Of a stretch of 7,715 nt of DNA, positions 5,319-7,715 are shown piece by piece. The notes beneath the pieces were generated by a model. The model did no database searches, was not told the origin of the DNA, and saw only the letters and a program-made list of their open reading frames with translations. Position 1 is the stretch's first letter. The number at the start of each line of letters is the position of its first letter. The translations under genes and the position numbers were made by a program. Origin of the DNA: Desulfurivibrio alkaliphilus (GTDB taxonomy: Bacteria; Desulfobacterota; Desulfobulbia; Desulfobulbales; Desulfurivibrionaceae); NCBI GenBank assembly GCA_011048585.1, contig DSDS01000179.1, forward strand, positions 1 to 7,715. Reading direction: 5' to 3'.

Positions 5319-7495
5319 AGATGGAACTGTTGGCCCCCGCCGGTAGCCTGGAGGCGTTCGAGGCGGCGGTTGCCGCCGGCGCCGATGCGGTCTATATCGG
5401 GGCTCCGGGCGCCAATGCCCGGGCCCTGGCCCGGGATTTCACCCCGGCGGAACTGGCCGCCATGCTGGAATACGCCCATGGCCGCAAGGTCAAGGTTTAC
5501 GCGGCGATGAACAGCCTCCTCAAGGAGAATGAACTGGCCGGGGCCGCCGCCACCGTCGAACTGCTGGCCGCTCTCAAAATCGATGCCCTGATTATTCAGG
5601 ATCTGGGGCTTTATGCCCTCTGCCGCCGCTTTTTCCCTCAAATCCGTCTCCATGCCAGCACCCTGTTGGGGGCTCACAACAGCCTGGCGGCGGAGCAGTT
5701 CGCCGGGATGGGTTTTGCCCGGGTGGTGCTGGCCCGGGAGCTCTCCCTGCCGGAGATTGCCGCCATTCACCGCCAAGCCGGGGTGGAGCTGGAGGTGTTT
5801 GTCCATGGGGCCATGTGTTTCAGCTATTCCGGCCTCTGCCTCTTCAGCAGTTACCTGGGGGGGAAGAGTGGGTTGCGGGGCCGCTGCGTGCAGCCTTGCC
5901 GGCGGCTCTATCGCTGGGCCGATAAGTCGGGCTACCTTTTTTCGATGAACGACCTGGATGCCTTGGAGTTGTTACCGGCCTTGGCCCGGGCCGGGGTGGG
6001 CTCGGTGAAGATCGAGGGCCGGATGAAGAGCGCCCAGTACGTGGATCGGGTGGTGCGGGCCTATCGCCTGGTGCTTGACGCCCTTTCGGCCCCGGCGGCC
6101 GAGGCCGAGGATGTCGCGGCCACCGGCGGGGTGCCGGCCGCGGCCCTGGCTGAGGGACGGGAGTTGCTGCGGGAGGCGATGGGGCGCCGGAGCGGAGCCG
6201 GTTTCTTTCAGTTGCCCCCCAAGGACCTGGTCAGCCCGGCCCATTCCGGCAATGTCGGGCTCTTTTTGGGCAAGATCGTGGCCCAGCGCGACCGCTGGGC
6301 CACCCTGGCCCCTCGCCATCCTTTGCGGCCGGGGGATCGGCTCCGTCTGCACCGGGAGCGGAGTGGGGAGCGGCTGGCCTTTACCGTCAAGGAGCTGCGG
6401 CCGGGGCGGTCCGGGGCCAAGTCTTCCGGTGAGGGCGGGACCCTGGCGGCGGTGGAAATTCTGTTGCCGGAGGTCGCCCGGGCCGGCGACAGTCTTTATA
6501 AAGTCGATTCGGCTGAACGCCGCAAAGCCGCCGCCAAGCGCGAGCTGGTGGTGCGGGACTCCCATCGTCGTCTGGCCGCCAGATTAGCGGCCCGGCACCC
6601 CCGGCGGGAGATCGGGGCCCTGCTTGGTTCGGGGGGGGCTAGGGAGCCCCGGAGGGGGGCCAGGAGAACGGGCGGCGAGAAGGCCCCCCTCCCGTTCTGG
6701 ATCAAGCTGGACGATCCCCAGCTCCTGAAACAGAGGCTGCCCGAACAGGTGGCCCGGGTGGTACTGGCGCTCACGCCTGAAACTTTGCCCCGTTTTCTGG
6801 CCGCGGGCAAGGTGCTGCGCAACCTGGCCGCCCGGACTATCTGGGCCCTGCCTCCGGTTATTCTTGAAGCCGACCTCCCTTTTTACCGGGAGCAGATCGC
6901 CGCCCTGCGGGACAAAGGCTTTCATGCCTGGCAGATCGGGCATATTGCCCAGATTCGTCTGTTTGCCCGCAGCGATGGAAGGCGGTCGGGCCCCAAGCGG
7001 GGCCAGGCCGCCGGGCTGACGCTCCATGGCGATTACCACCTTAATCTTCTCAACAGCCTGGCCTGGGATACCTGCAAGCAGGCGGGACTGGTCAGTGCCC
7101 AGGCGGCGGTGGAGGCTGATCGCTCGACCCTGGCCCTGCTGGGCCGGTCCCGGCCTGGCCAGCTGGGGATGACTATCCATGGTCGGCCACCGCTGTTCAC
7201 CGCCCGGCTCGATTCCGTGCATTTTCGTTATCACACGCCATTGCTCTCCCCCCGGGATGAGGGCCTGGTGCTGACCCGGGGGTTCGGGCAGACTTTGGCC
7301 CTGGCGGACAAACCCTTTTCCCTGTTGCCCCATGTTGCCGAGCTGGCCGCCGCCGGTCTGGCCTATGGGGTGATCGACCTGCGCCATCTGCAAGTTTCCC
7401 GGGCGGAGTTGCTGCCCCTGCTGCGCCAGGCGGGCAAAAAGGGGCGTTTGCGGGTGGCTCTGAGTAACTTCAACTATTTGCATGGCCTGGAGTGA
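5315..7495 (+). CDS. Large U32-family protein (RlhA/TrhP-like RNA hydroxylation family)
   Basis: U32 proteins were first called collagenase-like peptidases. Characterised bacterial members such as RlhA and TrhP hydroxylate cytidine in 23S rRNA or wobble uridine in tRNA with prephenate involvement. The 726-aa product has the U32 core in its first 250 residues: LLAPAGSLEAFEAAVAAGAD (5-24), YAAMNSLLK (62-70), and VFVHGAMCFSYSGLC (161-175), followed by GGKSGLRGRCVQPCR (182-196). The four cysteines 168, 175, 191 and 195 fit the conserved cluster thought to hold an Fe-S centre. VKIEGRMKSAQYV (231-243) closes the core. A beta-rich middle domain (about 310-400) contains GNVGLFLGKIVA and LRPGDRLRLHR. 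A Gly/Arg-rich linker (435-458) leads to a C-terminal domain (460-726) with LHGDYHLNLLNSLAWD and MTIHGRPPLFTAR. This long architecture resembles RlhA more than the shorter TrhP. The ATG overlaps the preceding stop; ATG 5321 is an alternative start. Confidence 0.9.
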   Translation: MKMELLAPAGSLEAFEAAVAAGADAVYIGAPGANARALARDFTPAELAAMLEYAHGRKVKVYAAMNSLLKENELAGAAATVELLAALKIDALIIQDLGLYALCRRFFPQIRLHASTLLGAHNSLAAEQFAGMGFARVVLARELSLPEIAAIHRQAGVELEVFVHGAMCFSYSGLCLFSSYLGGKSGLRGRCVQPCRRLYRWADKSGYLFSMNDLDALELLPALARAGVGSVKIEGRMKSAQYVDRVVRAYRLVLDALSAPAAEAEDVAATGGVPAAALAEGRELLREAMGRRSGAGFFQLPPKDLVSPAHSGNVGLFLGKIVAQRDRWATLAPRHPLRPGDRLRLHRERSGERLAFTVKELRPGRSGAKSSGEGGTLAAVEILLPEVARAGDSLYKVDSAERRKAAAKRELVVRDSHRRLAARLAARHPRREIGALLGSGGAREPRRGARRTGGEKAPLPFWIKLDDPQLLKQRLPEQVARVVLALTPETLPRFLAAGKVLRNLAARTIWALPPVILEADLPFYREQIAALRDKGFHAWQIGHIAQIRLFARSDGRRSGPKRGQAAGLTLHGDYHLNLLNSLAWDTCKQAGLVSAQAAVEADRSTLALLGRSRPGQLGMTIHGRPPLFTARLDSVHFRYHTPLLSPRDEGLVLTRGFGQTLALADKPFSLLPHVAELAAAGLAYGVIDLRHLQVSRAELLPLLRQAGKKGRLRVALSNFNYLHGLE

Positions 7496-7499
7496 GGGG

Positions 7500-7564
7500 G
7501 GCGGCAAGATTTACCGCCGGATGCTGGCACAATAATTGCTTCAGAGCCAGGGTGAGAGTTTTTT
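7500..7564 (+). other. Post-operon intergenic strip with weak hairpins and a T6 tract
   Basis: Just after the U32 stop codon GGCGG (7500-7504) can pair with CCGCC (7514-7518) around a 9-base loop, but no T-run follows. CTGGC (7524-7528) can pair with GCCAG (7546-7550), and TTTTTT lies at 7559-7564, eight bases after that stem. Neither is a canonical Rho-independent terminator, but transcription of the operon may still end here. No coding sequence is visible from 7496 to the window end. Confidence 0.25.
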
Positions 7565-7595
7565 AACCCTTGGCCAGGCGGGAGGCGATTATGGG

Positions 7596-7701
7596 TAATC
7601 GTTCAGCAGCACCGCATCTTCGGGCGATCAGCCAGGCTTACGTACACGGGGTACGCGGCGCTTGGCCGCTTGCCCGAACCTGCGGCACTGCTGAACGATT
7701 A
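7596..7701. repeat. Long nested inverted repeat (potential cruciform or long hairpin)
   Basis: The arms pair almost continuously. TAATCGTTCAGCAG (7596-7609) is the exact complement of 7688-7701. After a 2-base mismatch CCGCA (7612-7616) pairs with TGCGG (7681-7685). After another 2-base mismatch TTCGGGC (7619-7625) pairs with GCCCGAA (7672-7678). Inside, GCCAGGC (7631-7637) pairs with GCTTGGC (7660-7666) through one G-T wobble, and CGTAC (7641-7645) pairs with GTACG (7651-7655) around ACGGG. A CGATTA at 7586-7591 forms an additional 6-bp palindrome with the first bases of the left arm. No T-tract follows, so it is not a standard terminator, and no protein is encoded. It could be an extragenic palindromic repeat, a miniature mobile element, a recombination site or a structured RNA. 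The pairing is seen directly; the role is unknown. Confidence 0.8.
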
Positions 7702-7715
7702 CAGCCCGTTAAATC

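Noticed and set aside
6584..7507. A 307-codon minus-strand open frame over the end of the U32 gene
   Set aside because: Antisense shadow rich in Gln, Pro and Gly, with no family motifs; the plus-strand U32 domain is continuous.
7561..7714. Integron attC site at the right end
   Set aside because: Only the right core (GTTAAAT) fits well. The left core has a mismatch, the spacing is highly asymmetric, and no integrase or cassette ORF is visible, so it is kept only as a hypothesis in the findings.

Overview
The window looks like chromosomal DNA of a GC-rich Gram-negative bacterium. The gene content fits a Desulfobacterota / Desulfobulbales-type deltaproteobacterium: a zinc-independent FolE2, an Hsp15-type S4 protein, a stand-alone IMP cyclohydrolase, PyrR, and a soluble histidine kinase beside a large U32 protein. 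That placement is an inference from family resemblance and base composition, not a database result.

Layout. Positions 1-800 are gene-poor. They hold a decayed, at least doubly frameshifted transposase remnant on the minus strand, then an AT-richer strip with a 17-bp tandem duplication and a small perfect palindrome. Positions 798-1532 (minus) encode GTP cyclohydrolase FolE2. A divergent intergenic region (1533-1730) carries a terminator-like hairpin and candidate promoters facing both ways. From 1731 to 7495 six plus-strand genes are packed tightly: hslR, a purH N-terminal-domain gene, purN, pyrR, a histidine-kinase-like protein and a large U32-family protein. Gaps are 44, 11, -14, about 19 and -4 bp, so this is probably one operon. 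Positions 7496-7715 are non-coding and contain a long nested inverted repeat of about 106 bp ending near the window edge.

How the genes fit together. FolE2 makes the first intermediate of the folate (and possibly queuosine) pathways. PurN consumes 10-formyl-tetrahydrofolate, and the PurH-type cyclohydrolase closes the purine ring to IMP. PyrR links the group to pyrimidine/PRPP status. HslR (ribosome rescue after heat stress) and the U32 protein (RlhA/TrhP-like RNA hydroxylation family) point to translation or RNA maintenance. The kinase-like protein has a recognisable H-box, N-box and G2 box but a degenerate G1 box; its signal is unknown.

Most of the window is ordinary housekeeping sequence. 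The parts most worth a second look are the nested palindrome at the right end, the unusual ATP-binding region of the kinase, the single-domain PurH with no AICAR transformylase beside it, and the hairpin/T-tract in the folE2 leader. I did not find convincing evidence of a wholly new multi-gene system.
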